A stretch of 64,000 nucleotides of DNA from Actinomycetes bacterium. Lineage in GTDB: Bacteria > Actinomycetota > Actinomycetes > Actinomycetales > Microbacteriaceae. The stretch is taken from the NCBI GenBank assembly GCA_023431405.1, contig JAEYVZ010000049.1, positions 1 through 64,000 of the forward strand, written 5' to 3'. Positions within the stretch are counted from its first letter, which is position 1. Each line of letters opens with the position of its first letter. The notes beneath the pieces are model-generated. The model saw only the letters and a program-made list of their open reading frames with translations, did no database searches and had not been told where the DNA came from. Both the position numbers and the translations under genes were made by a program. Below are positions 24,165 through 32,155 of this stretch, in pieces.

Positions 24165-25376
24165 ATGCTCCGCGTGCTCACGGCCGGTGAATCCCACGGC
24201 CCCGAACTCGTCGCCCTCATGGAGGGACTGCCTGCCGGCGTCCCCATCTCTCGTGCCGCGATCCAACAGGATCTCGCACGCCGCAAGCTCGGCTACGGCC
24301 GGGGCTCGCGGATGAAGTTCGAGGAAGACGAGCTGACCCTCTCCGCAGGCGTCCGTCACGGCTTCAGCCTCGGAAGCCCCATCGCGCTGCGCATCGGCAA
24401 CACCGAGTGGCCGAAGTGGACCGAGGTGATGAGCCCCGAGCCCGTCGAGCTGACAGAGAAGTCTCGCGGCAGGGGAGCGGCGCTCACGCGCCCGCGTCCC
24501 GGCCACGCCGACCTGGTCGGCATGCAGAAGTACGGATTCGACGAGGCCCGGCCGATCCTGGAGCGTGCCAGCGCCCGTGAGACCGCCGCGCGCGTGGCGC
24601 TGGGGGCCGTCGCGCGCTCCTTCCTGTCCGAACTCGGCATCCGGCTCGTCAGCCACACGCTCTCGATCGGGCCCGTGCAGGTTCCCGCCGGGTCGCCCGT
24701 CCCCGCGCCCGACGACGTCGATCGCCTGGACGCCGATCCGCTTCGCTGCTTCGACCCCGCCACGAGCGAGGCGATGGTGGCCGAGGTCGACGCGGCCCGC
24801 AAAGACGGCGACACCCTCGGGGGCATCGTCGAGGTCCTCGCCTACGGGCTCCCGCCGGGGCTCGGTTCCCACGTGCAGTGGGACCGCCGGCTCGACGCGA
24901 AGCTCGCGCAGGCGCTCATGAGCATCCAGGCGATCAAGGGCGTCGAGGTCGGTGACGGCTTCGAGACCACCCGCCGTCGCGGTTCGGCCGCCCACGACGA
25001 GCTCTTCGCCACCGACGACGGGATCGCTCGTTCCACCGACAAGGCAGGCGGCACCGAAGGCGGGATGTCCACCGGCACGGTGCTGCGGGTGCGTGCGGGG
25101 ATGAAGCCGATCGCCACCGTTCCGCGCGCTCTGCGCACGATCGATGTGAGCACGGGCGACGCCGCCACCGCACACCACCAGCGTTCCGATGTCTGCGCCG
25201 TTCCGGCGGCGGGTGTCGTGGCCGAGGCGATGGTCGCGCTGGTGCTGGCCGATGTCGTGCTGGAGAAGTTCGGCGGTGACAGCGTCGCCGAGACCCGCCG
25301 CAACCTCGCCGCCTACCTCGCCGCGATCCCCGAGAACCTCGCGACGACGGCCGACAGCGACGCGTCGCTGGGATGA
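24165..25376 (+). CDS. aroC: Chorismate synthase
   Basis: AroC removes phosphate from EPSP to make chorismate, using reduced FMN. ATG 24165 is preceded by GGAGGA at 24151-24156 and gives 403 residues, the family size. Signatures are LTAGESHGPELVALMEGLPAG (start), RPGHADLVGMQKYGFDEARP, and the flavin/phosphate-binding region around ERASARETAARVALGAVAR. The C-terminal RSDVCAVPAAGVVAEAM is typical. The frame stays open upstream through aroE, but that extension is an artefact. Its stop overlaps aroK (ATGA). Confidence 0.98.
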   Translation: MLRVLTAGESHGPELVALMEGLPAGVPISRAAIQQDLARRKLGYGRGSRMKFEEDELTLSAGVRHGFSLGSPIALRIGNTEWPKWTEVMSPEPVELTEKSRGRGAALTRPRPGHADLVGMQKYGFDEARPILERASARETAARVALGAVARSFLSELGIRLVSHTLSIGPVQVPAGSPVPAPDDVDRLDADPLRCFDPATSEAMVAEVDAARKDGDTLGGIVEVLAYGLPPGLGSHVQWDRRLDAKLAQALMSIQAIKGVEVGDGFETTRRRGSAAHDELFATDDGIARSTDKAGGTEGGMSTGTVLRVRAGMKPIATVPRALRTIDVSTGDAATAHHQRSDVCAVPAAGVVAEAMVALVLADVVLEKFGGDSVAETRRNLAAYLAAIPENLATTADSDASLG

Positions 25377-25882
25377 CCGCGTCCGCCATCGTGCTCATCG
25401 GTCCCATGGGGGCCGGCAAGACGAGCATCGGCAAGCGGGTCGCGCGCTCGCTGGGGGTGCCCTTCTCCGACAGCGACGCCGACGTGGTGCGCCAGCACGG
25501 ACCCATCGAGGCACTGTTCGCGGAACACGGCGAGGCGCACTTCCGCCGGCTCGAGCGCGAGGCGGTCGCCGCGTGCCTGCAGCGGGGTGGTGTCGTCGCT
25601 CTGGGCGGTGGAGCGGTGCTCGATCCCGAGACGCAGCGCGACCTCGCCGAGCATCGGGTGGTGCTGCTGACCGTCGGTCCGCAGACGATCGCCTCGCGCA
25701 TCCGCGGCAGCGCCCGTCCGCTGCTCCAGGGCGATGACGCCGTGGCGCGGTGGAAGACGGTCTACGAGCAGCGTCGGGGACTCTACGAAAGCCTCGCCGA
25801 CGTGACGTTCGACACGTCCACCGGCCCCTTGCAGAACATCGTCGACCAGATCGCCGCGTGGGCGAGAGGAGAAGCATCGTGA
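25373..25882 (+). CDS. aroK: Shikimate kinase
   Basis: AroK phosphorylates shikimate with ATP. The 169-residue P-loop protein has Walker A GPMGAGKTS (10-18), the shikimate-binding Asp in SDSDADVV, and the motif LGGGAVLDPETQ. The lid arginine is in GSARPLLQGDD. It overlaps aroC (ATGA) and aroB (GTGA), so the three enzymes are translated together. Confidence 0.96.
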   Translation: MTASAIVLIGPMGAGKTSIGKRVARSLGVPFSDSDADVVRQHGPIEALFAEHGEAHFRRLEREAVAACLQRGGVVALGGGAVLDPETQRDLAEHRVVLLTVGPQTIASRIRGSARPLLQGDDAVARWKTVYEQRRGLYESLADVTFDTSTGPLQNIVDQIAAWARGEAS

Positions 25883-26955
25883 CCGACAACACCGTCATCA
25901 GCGTGGCAGGCGACGCTCCGTACGACATCACTGTCGGCCGCGGCATCCTGCCCCTCGTGCGGGAGTCTCTGCCGGCTGCCGCCCGCAAGGTGCTGATCGT
26001 CCACCCGCCGACACTGTCGGCGCAGGCTGAGCAGCTGCGTGCGGTGCTCGGCGATGACCGGCAGGTGCTGCTGGCGGAGATTCCCGATGCCGAGCAGGGG
26101 AAGCGCGTCGAAGTGGCGGCCTTCTGCTGGCAGGTCATGGGTCAGGCCGACTTCACGCGCACGGATGCGGTGGTCGGTTTCGGAGGCGGCGCGGTGACCG
26201 ATCTCGCCGGCTTCGTCGCGGCCACCTGGCTGCGCGGCGTCGCGGTCGTCCAGGTGCCCACCACCGTGCTCGGCATGGTGGACGCGGCCGTCGGAGGGAA
26301 GACCGGGATCAACACCGCGGAAGGCAAGAACCTGGTCGGCGCGTTCTGGCCGCCGCGCGCCGTGGTCTGCGACCTCGATCTGCTCGACAGCCTCTCCGAG
26401 CACGAGCGGGTGGCGGGGTTCGCCGAAGTCGTCAAGGCGGGTTTCATCTGGCATCCGGAGATCCTGGACCTCATCGAAGCCGACCCGAAGGCGGTCGTCG
26501 ACCCGCACAGCGATGCGTTCCGCCGCTGCGTCGAGCTGGCGATCGACATGAAGGCGCGTGTCGTCGGCGAGGATCTCCGTGAGGCAGGGCTTCGCGAAGT
26601 CCTCAACTACGGTCACACACTCGGTCATGCCATCGAGCATTCGGAGAGGTACCGCTGGCGTCACGGTGCGGCGATCTCCGTCGGGATGCTGTTCGCCGCG
26701 GAGCTGTCGCGGCTGGCCGGGCGACTGTCCGACGAGGCGGCGCAGCGCCACCGCGACATCCTCGAGCTCCTGGGGCTTCCGACGAGCTATCGTGCCGGGG
26801 CGTGGAGCTCGCTGCTGGCGACCATGCAGCGCGACAAGAAGACGCGCGGCTCGATGCTCCGCTTCATCGTGCTCGATGACATCGCCAAGCCCACGGTGCT
26901 GCAGGCGCCCGACGAGTCGCTCCTGTTCGCCGCGTATCAGGAGGTCGCGGGCTGA
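25879..26955 (+). CDS. aroB: 3-dehydroquinate synthase
   Basis: AroB forms 3-dehydroquinate from DAHP with NAD and a divalent metal. GTG 25879 gives 358 residues. NAD-binding GGGAVTDLAGFVAATWLRG and TTVLGMVDAAVGGKTGIN are present, and the metal ligands lie in AEVVKAGF, LNYGHTLGHAIEH and the following His. The gene overlaps aroK. aroQ lies 19 nt downstream from its own -10 box. Confidence 0.97.
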   Translation: MTDNTVISVAGDAPYDITVGRGILPLVRESLPAAARKVLIVHPPTLSAQAEQLRAVLGDDRQVLLAEIPDAEQGKRVEVAAFCWQVMGQADFTRTDAVVGFGGGAVTDLAGFVAATWLRGVAVVQVPTTVLGMVDAAVGGKTGINTAEGKNLVGAFWPPRAVVCDLDLLDSLSEHERVAGFAEVVKAGFIWHPEILDLIEADPKAVVDPHSDAFRRCVELAIDMKARVVGEDLREAGLREVLNYGHTLGHAIEHSERYRWRHGAAISVGMLFAAELSRLAGRLSDEAAQRHRDILELLGLPTSYRAGAWSSLLATMQRDKKTRGSMLRFIVLDDIAKPTVLQAPDESLLFAAYQEVAG

Positions 26956-26962
26956 CCGCGAG

Positions 26963-26968
26963 TAGGGT
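26963..26968 (+). promoter_or_regulatory. -10 box for aroQ (leaderless type)
   Basis: TAGGGT ends 6 nt before the aroQ GTG. It suggests that aroQ is also expressed alone as a leaderless mRNA besides readthrough from aroB. Confidence 0.4.
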
Positions 26969-26974
26969 GCTGAC

Positions 26975-27433
26975 GTGACCACACCGCGCCGGCTGCTGCT
27001 CGTCAACGGCCCCAATCTGAACCTCCTCGGCACACGCGAACCCGAGGTCTACGGACACGAGACCCTGGCCGACGTCGAGGCGCTCGTGGCCGCGGCCGCC
27101 GGCGCCAAGGGGTTCGACGTGCGCGCCGTGCAGAGCAACCACGAGGGCGTGCTCATCGATGCGATCCACGCTGCGCGCACCGACTGCGCGGGCATCGTCA
27201 TCAACCCGGGCGGACTCACCCACACCTCGGTCGTGCTCCGCGATGCGCTGAGCGCGGTGGCGCTGCCGGTCGCCGAAGTGCACGTCTCCGACGTGTATGC
27301 ACGCGAGGAGTTCCGTCACCATTCCTACGTCCGCGACGTCGCCGTGGTGCACGTGATCGGCGAAGGCGTCGCCGGATATGGCCGTGCGACGAACCTGCTC
27401 CTGGACATCATCACCGGCACCGCAGAGGGCTGA
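26975..27433 (+). CDS. aroQ: 3-dehydroquinate dehydratase, type II
   Basis: The dodecameric type II dehydroquinase of the shikimate pathway. The 152-residue protein begins MTTPRRLLLVNGPNLNLLG, the family signature. Tyr26 (EPEVYGHE) is the catalytic tyrosine; His in QSNHEGVLIDAIH and VHVSDVYAREEFRHHS are the other active-site parts. It completes aroB-aroQ-aroE-aroK-aroC here. Only EPSP synthase and DAHP synthase are missing from the local set. Confidence 0.96.
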   Translation: MTTPRRLLLVNGPNLNLLGTREPEVYGHETLADVEALVAAAAGAKGFDVRAVQSNHEGVLIDAIHAARTDCAGIVINPGGLTHTSVVLRDALSAVALPVAEVHVSDVYAREEFRHHSYVRDVAVVHVIGEGVAGYGRATNLLLDIITGTAEG

Positions 27434-27504
27434 TCGCGGCGACGCAGCTGCCGCACGGCTCGCGGTGAACCGGCCTTCCGGCAGCCGGATGCCACGTCTT
27501 CCCT

Positions 27505-27510
27505 TAGAAT
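27505..27510 (+). promoter_or_regulatory. -10 box for efp-nusB
   Basis: TAGAAT lies 73 nt before the efp ATG. No clear -35 is seen. The leader is about 66 nt. Confidence 0.5.
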
Positions 27511-27583
27511 CGACTGTCGGCCGTGGTGCGATCCCGCCGCGGCGCGGCCCCGAATCCCACACCGAACGGAATCCCCAACGCTC

Positions 27584-28144
27584 ATGGCATCCACCGCAGA
27601 CATCAAGAACGGCGTCGTCATCAAGATCGACGGACAGCTCTGGAGCGTGGTCGAGTTCCAGCACGTCAAGCCCGGCAAGGGCGGCGCGTTCGTCCGCACG
27701 AAGCTGAAGAACGTCGTGACGGGGAAGACCGTCGACAAGACTTACAACGCCGGCACGAAGATCGAGATCGAGAACGTCGACCGTCGCGACTTCACCTACC
27801 TGTACAACGACGGTGACAGCTTCGTGTTCATGGACATGTCCGACTACGACCAGATCAACGTCCCGGCGGCCACCGTCGGCGACGCGGCGAACTTCCTCCT
27901 GGAGAACCAGCAGGTCACGATCGCGACGAACAACGGCACCCCGCTGTACATCGACCTTCCCGCCTCCGTCGTGCTCGAGATCACCTACACCGAGCCGGGT
28001 CTCCAGGGCGACCGCTCTTCGGCGGGCACGAAGGCGGCCACGGTCGAGACAGGCTACGAGATCCAGGTGCCGCTGTTCCTCGAGACGGGAACCAAGGTCA
28101 AGGTCGACACCCGCACGGGTGACTACCTCGGCCGCGTCAACTGA
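27584..28144 (+). CDS. efp: Elongation factor P
   Basis: EF-P relieves ribosome stalling at polyproline. The 186-residue protein has the three-domain EF-P layout. The loop at VKPGKGGAFVRTKLKN carries Lys32 at the tip that is modified in some bacteria. No EpmA or YmfI modification gene is visible nearby, so its state is unknown. The C-terminal signature GTKVKVDTRTGDYLGRV is exact. Its stop lies 1 nt before the GTG of nusB. Confidence 0.98.
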   Translation: MASTADIKNGVVIKIDGQLWSVVEFQHVKPGKGGAFVRTKLKNVVTGKTVDKTYNAGTKIEIENVDRRDFTYLYNDGDSFVFMDMSDYDQINVPAATVGDAANFLLENQQVTIATNNGTPLYIDLPASVVLEITYTEPGLQGDRSSAGTKAATVETGYEIQVPLFLETGTKVKVDTRTGDYLGRVN

Positions 28145-28145
28145 C

Positions 28146-28556
28146 GTGAGCGCCCGCAGCAAGGCGCGCAAGCGCGCCCTCGACATCCTCTACCAGAGCG
28201 ACGTGCGCGGCGACGAACTCGCCACGACGCTCGCCGCCGAAGCCAAGCGCGCGGCCAGCGAGCCTGCCCGCGAAGCCTCGTGGCTGTATGCCCGCGAGAT
28301 CGTCGACGGCGTGATCGACAACCACGACGAGATCGATGAGCAGATCGTCACGCATGCGCGCGACTGGAAGCTCGAGCGCATGCCGGCGGTCGATCGCGCC
28401 GTCCTGCGCATCGGCGTCTGGGAGATCCTTTTCAACGATCAGGTGCCCACGGCCGTCGCGATCGATGAAGCGGTGGAGCTCGCGAAGGAGCTCTCGACGG
28501 ACGACTCGGGATCCTTCGTCCACGGGGTGCTCGCCCGCATCGCTCGCGCGAACTGA
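28146..28556 (+). CDS. nusB: Transcription antitermination factor NusB
   Basis: NusB, with NusE (S10), binds boxA RNA for antitermination in rRNA operons. GTG 28146 directly follows the efp stop and gives 136 residues: MSARSKARKRALDILYQSD, then DWKLERMPAVDRAVLRIGVWE and DEAVELAKELSTDDSGSFVHGVL, all NusB signatures. In related genomes nusB leads into pyrR. Here two unrelated transcription units intervene. Confidence 0.96.
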   Translation: MSARSKARKRALDILYQSDVRGDELATTLAAEAKRAASEPAREASWLYAREIVDGVIDNHDEIDEQIVTHARDWKLERMPAVDRAVLRIGVWEILFNDQVPTAVAIDEAVELAKELSTDDSGSFVHGVLARIARAN

Positions 28557-28615
28557 TCGGTTCGCGTTCCGGCTTATGCACGGCCGGGTCACAGACCATC
28601 GCCGCGGGCACCGCG

Positions 28616-28621
28616 TAGACT
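28616..28621 (+). promoter_or_regulatory. -10 box for the MBL-Rieske gene
   Basis: TAGACT lies 28 nt before GTG 28650, and a good binding site (GAGGAGG, 28634-28640) stands between them. Confidence 0.45.
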
Positions 28622-28649
28622 CGGTCCGCCGTCGAGGAGGTTCATACAC

Positions 28650-30230
28650 GTGCGCATCACTGGACTCGGCCATGCCGGGATGTTCATCGAGACAGCAGGC
28701 GGAAGCATCCTGTGCGACCCCGTGATCGGACCGAGCTTCTTCGGCTCGTGGTTCCCGTTCCCCGACAACCGAGCACTGGACTGGGAGCGCTTCGGCGCCG
28801 CAGACTTCCTGTACATCTCGCACCGCCACCGCGACCACTTCGACCCGCAGCTTCTCCGCCGTTACGTGCGCGCCGACATCCCCGTGCTGCTCCCGGAGTA
28901 CCCGACCGACGACCTCGAGACCGACCTGCGCAGCCTCGGCTACGACAACATCGTCTACACGCAGGCGGGCGTCCCGATGGAGTTCGGCGCGCTGCGCCTC
29001 ATGGTGACGCCGTTGCGCGCCCCGAGCGACGGACCCATCGGCGACTCGTCCCTGAGCGTCGACGACGGCACGGCCAGCATCCTGAACCAGAACGACTCGC
29101 ACCCCCTCGATCTCGAGAAGCTGCTGGGCTTCAGCAAGCCCGACGCCTACTTCACTCAGGTGTCCGGGGCGATCTGGTGGCCGATGGTCTACGACCTCCC
29201 GCAGGACGCCAAACAGAACTTCGCCCGACTCAAACGTGAAGCGCAGAACAAGCGCGCCATGTACTACATCGAGAAGGTGGATGCCGAGCACGTCTTCCCG
29301 ATGGCGGGCCCGCCGATGTTCCTTCGCGAAGACCTGTTCCGTTACAACGGGACCGGCCTGAACGACGACTCGATCTTCACGGATCAGCGCGAGTTCCTCG
29401 CTCACATGAAGGAGCTGCGCCCCCAGCAGAAGGGTTACGAGTTCGTCCCGGGCACGCAGGTGGACATCGTCGACGGCACGGTCACCGTGACCCAGACGCT
29501 GTACACCGACGCGGAGATCGATCGCGTCTTCGACGACAAGTGGAACTACCTCGCCGAGCAGCGCGATTCCCGCCAGGACGAGATCCAGGCAGAGGTCGCC
29601 TCCCGCGCCGAGGTCATGCCACCGGCGGAGATGCTGCAGGCGATCAAGGAATGGTGGGAGCCGCTGCTGCGACGTGCGCGCACGATCCGCAACGGCGTGG
29701 GCGGCAACGTGCGCTTCCGCATCGGCGAGCTCGACATGGTCGTGGACTTCCCCAAGGCGAAGGTGCGCGAGTACGCGGGGGAGGACTGCATCTACTGGTA
29801 CACGATCCCGGCCGATCTGGTGTCGACGAACATCGCCGACCACGAGATCGACTGGTCGAACTCGATCTTCCTGTCGATGCAGTTCGAGGTGGGCCGCAGC
29901 GGCAAGTTCAACGAGTTCCTGACGACGTTCCTCAAGTGCCTGTCGCGTGACCGTATCGAGTACGTCGAGAACTGGTATGCGGAGCAGTCCGACCAGACAG
30001 AGGACACGGTCATCGACGGCTGGCGCGTCCAGCGACGGTGCCCCCACCTGCGGGCGGACCTCACGAAGACCGGGAAGATCGAGGACGGCGTTCTCACCTG
30101 CTCGCTCCACGACTGGAAATGGGATCTCGCGTCCGGCCGCTGCCTGACGACGCAGGGTCATCCCATCCGCTCGACCCGCGCCGACGACGAAGCCGTGCCC
30201 GCCGCGTCATCGGTCTCCACCGGCGCCTGA
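28650..30230 (+). CDS. MBL-fold metallohydrolase with a C-terminal Rieske [2Fe-2S] domain
   Basis: A 526-residue soluble protein. The N-terminal metallo-beta-lactamase fold has the metal motif HxHxDH (His58, His60, Asp62, His63). The middle region (about 300-450) has no motif I recognise. The C-terminus is a Rieske domain: Cys464-x-His466, then Cys484-x2-His487 with the usual 17-residue gap, so it should bind a [2Fe-2S] cluster. The two folds also meet, in another order, in CMP-N-acetylneuraminate hydroxylase and UlaG-like proteins, so an oxygenase or hydrolase on a sugar or nucleotide sugar is possible but unproved. GTG 28650 has GAGGAGG upstream. No ferredoxin or reductase gene is adjacent. 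Confidence 0.8.
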   Translation: MRITGLGHAGMFIETAGGSILCDPVIGPSFFGSWFPFPDNRALDWERFGAADFLYISHRHRDHFDPQLLRRYVRADIPVLLPEYPTDDLETDLRSLGYDNIVYTQAGVPMEFGALRLMVTPLRAPSDGPIGDSSLSVDDGTASILNQNDSHPLDLEKLLGFSKPDAYFTQVSGAIWWPMVYDLPQDAKQNFARLKREAQNKRAMYYIEKVDAEHVFPMAGPPMFLREDLFRYNGTGLNDDSIFTDQREFLAHMKELRPQQKGYEFVPGTQVDIVDGTVTVTQTLYTDAEIDRVFDDKWNYLAEQRDSRQDEIQAEVASRAEVMPPAEMLQAIKEWWEPLLRRARTIRNGVGGNVRFRIGELDMVVDFPKAKVREYAGEDCIYWYTIPADLVSTNIADHEIDWSNSIFLSMQFEVGRSGKFNEFLTTFLKCLSRDRIEYVENWYAEQSDQTEDTVIDGWRVQRRCPHLRADLTKTGKIEDGVLTCSLHDWKWDLASGRCLTTQGHPIRSTRADDEAVPAASSVSTGA

Positions 30231-30238
30231 CAGCGCTG

Positions 30239-30265
30239 ACGCGGCCGCTCGTGGAGCGGCCGCGT
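30239..30265. terminator. Bidirectional hairpin terminator
   Basis: ACGCGGCCGCTC (30239-30250) and its perfect complement (30254-30265) enclose a 3-nt loop between two convergent genes. There is no U-run. The position suggests a terminator used from both sides. Confidence 0.6.
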
Positions 30266-30276
30266 GCGGGGTCGTG

Positions 30277-31089
30277 TCAGGCGGTCACCACCGCTGTGCG
30301 GATGCGTGCGGTGAGGCGCACGGCCAGGTCGCTCAGCGCACCCACGAGCACGACGCCGACGCCGGCCACGACGAGCCAGATCCCGAACTCCAGCTCCAGC
30401 CCTCCGAACACGCCGAGGGCGCTCACCGCGATCGCAGAGATGCCGAGAAGCGGCATCGCGACGACGAGCACCGAGGCGAAGGTGCGCGACCCGGCGTGCG
30501 CTCGGCGGGCGCGGATCAGAGTCCAGGTGACAGCGGCGGCCAGGAGCGGGAGCCATAGGGCGACGACCCACGACACGACGGTCGCCGCGGCGGCGGCGAC
30601 GAGCGCGAGCCCGCCGATGGCGACGGTGACGGCGTCGACGCGACCGATCGCGCGCACGTTCATGCCGACCAGAACCGCGGCCGTGAACAGGCATGCGAGG
30701 CCGACCACGACGGCCGAGGCGAGGTAGCGCTCGCTCGTCCACGAGCCGCTCAGTGAGGTGTAGCCGTAGAACGTCATGATGGACGCCGCGGCCCACAGCA
30801 CCGCGGCGATCGCCGACAATGCGCCGAGGCGGCGGGAGAAGAACAGGGACATCGTGCTTCCTTTCGAGGGAACGGACATGAGGAGCCCCGCGACGAGGCG
30901 CGGCTCCCCGAAGGTGGCGAGGGTGCGTCGTTCGGCGCTCTCGCGATCGATGCCGAGCGCCTCGAGGCGTTCGGCCGCGCTGTGCAGGTGGTCGGCGATC
31001 TCGTCGAGCAGGTCGTCGCGGTCGCGCCGCGTGCGCAGACGCGTGTGGAGGACGCCGAGGTAGTCGTCGATCAGGCGGTCTGCGGCCAC
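30277..31089 (-). CDS. HAAS-domain (permease prefix) multi-pass membrane protein
   Basis: A 270-residue protein. Residues 1-75 match the HAAS/permease-prefix signalling domain that typically sits next to PadR genes (DDLLDEIADHLHSAAERLEA, ERRTLATFGEPRLVAGLL). About six membrane helices follow, from LGALSAIAAVLWAAASIMTF to GIWLVVAGVGVVLVGALSDL. GTG 31089 lies inside the end of padR with a 19-nt overlap in another frame, so it is translated by coupling. The frame stays open far upstream, but that is not coding. The function is unknown; as a pair with PadR it may sense membrane or envelope stress. Confidence 0.75.
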   Translation of the reverse strand: MAADRLIDDYLGVLHTRLRTRRDRDDLLDEIADHLHSAAERLEALGIDRESAERRTLATFGEPRLVAGLLMSVPSKGSTMSLFFSRRLGALSAIAAVLWAAASIMTFYGYTSLSGSWTSERYLASAVVVGLACLFTAAVLVGMNVRAIGRVDAVTVAIGGLALVAAAAATVVSWVVALWLPLLAAAVTWTLIRARRAHAGSRTFASVLVVAMPLLGISAIAVSALGVFGGLELEFGIWLVVAGVGVVLVGALSDLAVRLTARIRTAVVTA

Positions 31090-31409
31090 GGGTTCCTCCT
31101 CAAGACGGCTTCGACGGCGTCGGCGAACTCGCGCCAGCCTTCGCGACGTTCGACGAGTTTCGCCTCGCCCTGCGCGGTCAGTGCATACAGCTTGCGGCGG
31201 CGGCCGGTGGTCTCGGACCATTCGTGCTGGAGGAGGCCGGCCCGTTCGAGCCGGTGGAGGACGGGATACACCGTGCCCTCTGCGAGGTCGAAGGCGCCCT
31301 CGCTGCGGGTCTTCAGCCCGTCGATCACTCCGTAGCCGTGGATCGGTCCGCGGGAGACGACGGACAGGACGAGCAGATCGAGGTGCCCTTTGAGTGCTTC
31401 TGCGTTCAC
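31071..31409 (-). CDS. PadR family transcriptional regulator
   Basis: A 112-residue winged-helix repressor of the small PadR type: MNAEALKGHLDLLVLSVVS, GPIHGYGVIDGLK and LAEGTVYPVLHRLERAGLL, then the wing GRRRKLYALTAQGEAKL. It uses GTG 31409, 8 nt from its -10 box, and its transcript should be leaderless. A 32-bp palindrome covers the promoter just upstream, which points to autoregulation. It is co-transcribed with the membrane protein that overlaps its 3' end. The inducer is unknown. Confidence 0.93.
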   Translation of the reverse strand: MNAEALKGHLDLLVLSVVSRGPIHGYGVIDGLKTRSEGAFDLAEGTVYPVLHRLERAGLLQHEWSETTGRRRKLYALTAQGEAKLVERREGWREFADAVEAVLRRNPWPQTA

Positions 31410-31441
31410 ACCTAGTGATGCTAGGCCTAGCGTTGCTAGGT
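31410..31441. promoter_or_regulatory. 32-bp palindromic operator for PadR
   Basis: The left half is ACCTAG-N4-GCTAGG (31410-31425) and the right half is CCTAGC-N4-CTAGGT (31426-31441). The halves are perfect inverted complements at every non-N position. The site spans the -10 box and the whole spacer of the padR promoter, so bound repressor would block polymerase. Confidence 0.8.
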
Positions 31442-31446
31442 GTCAA
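31418..31446 (-). promoter_or_regulatory. padR promoter with consensus -35 and -10
   Basis: On the minus strand: TTGACA (31446-31441), a spacer of exactly 17 bp, and TAGCAT (31423-31418). The start codon is 8 nt beyond. It is the only promoter in the window with a perfect -35. Confidence 0.8.
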
Positions 31447-31487
31447 CACCCACGTTGCACCGAGTCCGGAGCGCACCGCCGTTCCGC

Positions 31488-31493
31488 TAGGCT
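31488..31493 (+). promoter_or_regulatory. -10 box for the pyr operon
   Basis: TAGGCT lies 59 nt before the pyrR ATG. Transcription from about 31500 would give the leader that contains the PyrR-type RNA site. Confidence 0.5.
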
Positions 31494-31507
31494 GGAAGCC
31501 GCAACCA

Positions 31508-31547
31508 GCAACCTTTAACCCCGTCCTGTGAGGCGGAGAAGGGAGCG
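31508..31547 (+). promoter_or_regulatory. PyrR-binding RNA leader
   Basis: The leader has the typical PyrR target: CCGTCC and GGCGG strands flanking the loop TGTGA, extended by CCTT pairing with AAGG. The purine-rich ribosome binding site GAAGGGAG (31538-31544 region) lies in the right arm. In mycobacteria PyrR represses the pyr operon by hiding this site. The same mechanism is expected here. Confidence 0.65.
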
Positions 31548-31552
31548 GCGAG

Positions 31553-32155
31553 ATGAGCATGCCCGACGTCACACGCGGCGAGCAGCCAGACGACGCCCTG
31601 TCGCACACCCGTCCGGCACCGCCCCCGCAGGCACGCACCGTCCTGCACAGCGCCGACATCGCCCGGGCCCTCACTCGGATCTCGCACGAGATCCTCGAGT
31701 CGAACAAGGGTCCCGACGGGCTCGTGCTCCTCGGCATCCCCACCCGCGGCGTCACGCTCGCCGAGCGCATCGGCTCACTCATCAGCGAGTTCTCCGGCAC
31801 GAGCGTTCCGGTCGGGTCGCTCGACGTGACGATGTACCGCGACGACCTCCATCGCAATCCGACGAGGACGCCGCAGCCGACCCAGATCCCGGCGGGCGGC
31901 ATCGACGGCAAGACCGTCGTGCTCGTCGACGACGTGCTCTTCTCCGGCCGGTCGATCCGGGCAGCGCTGGATGCCGTGAACGACATCGGGCGGCCCGCCG
32001 TCGTGCGTCTGGCGATCCTGATCGACCGAGGCCACCGGGAGCTTCCTATCCGTCCCGACTTCGTCGGCAAGAACCTCCCGTCCTCCCGTGAGGAGCGCGT
32101 CAATGTCCGCCTCGACGCCGTCGACGGGATCGAAGAGGTGACGATCGGCGCATGA
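31553..32155 (+). CDS. pyrR: Bifunctional pyr operon regulator/uracil phosphoribosyltransferase PyrR
   Basis: PyrR binds pyr leader RNA when UMP is high. The 200-residue protein has an unusual Pro-rich N-terminal extension of about 28 residues, then the type I PRTase fold: LLGIPTRGVTLAERI, and the PRPP loop VVLVDDVLFSGRSIRAALDA. ATG 31553 lies 6 nt after the binding site in the leader. Its stop overlaps the pyrB ATG. It leads the pyr operon that runs to gmk. Confidence 0.95.
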   Translation: MSMPDVTRGEQPDDALSHTRPAPPPQARTVLHSADIARALTRISHEILESNKGPDGLVLLGIPTRGVTLAERIGSLISEFSGTSVPVGSLDVTMYRDDLHRNPTRTPQPTQIPAGGIDGKTVVLVDDVLFSGRSIRAALDAVNDIGRPAVVRLAILIDRGHRELPIRPDFVGKNLPSSREERVNVRLDAVDGIEEVTIGA

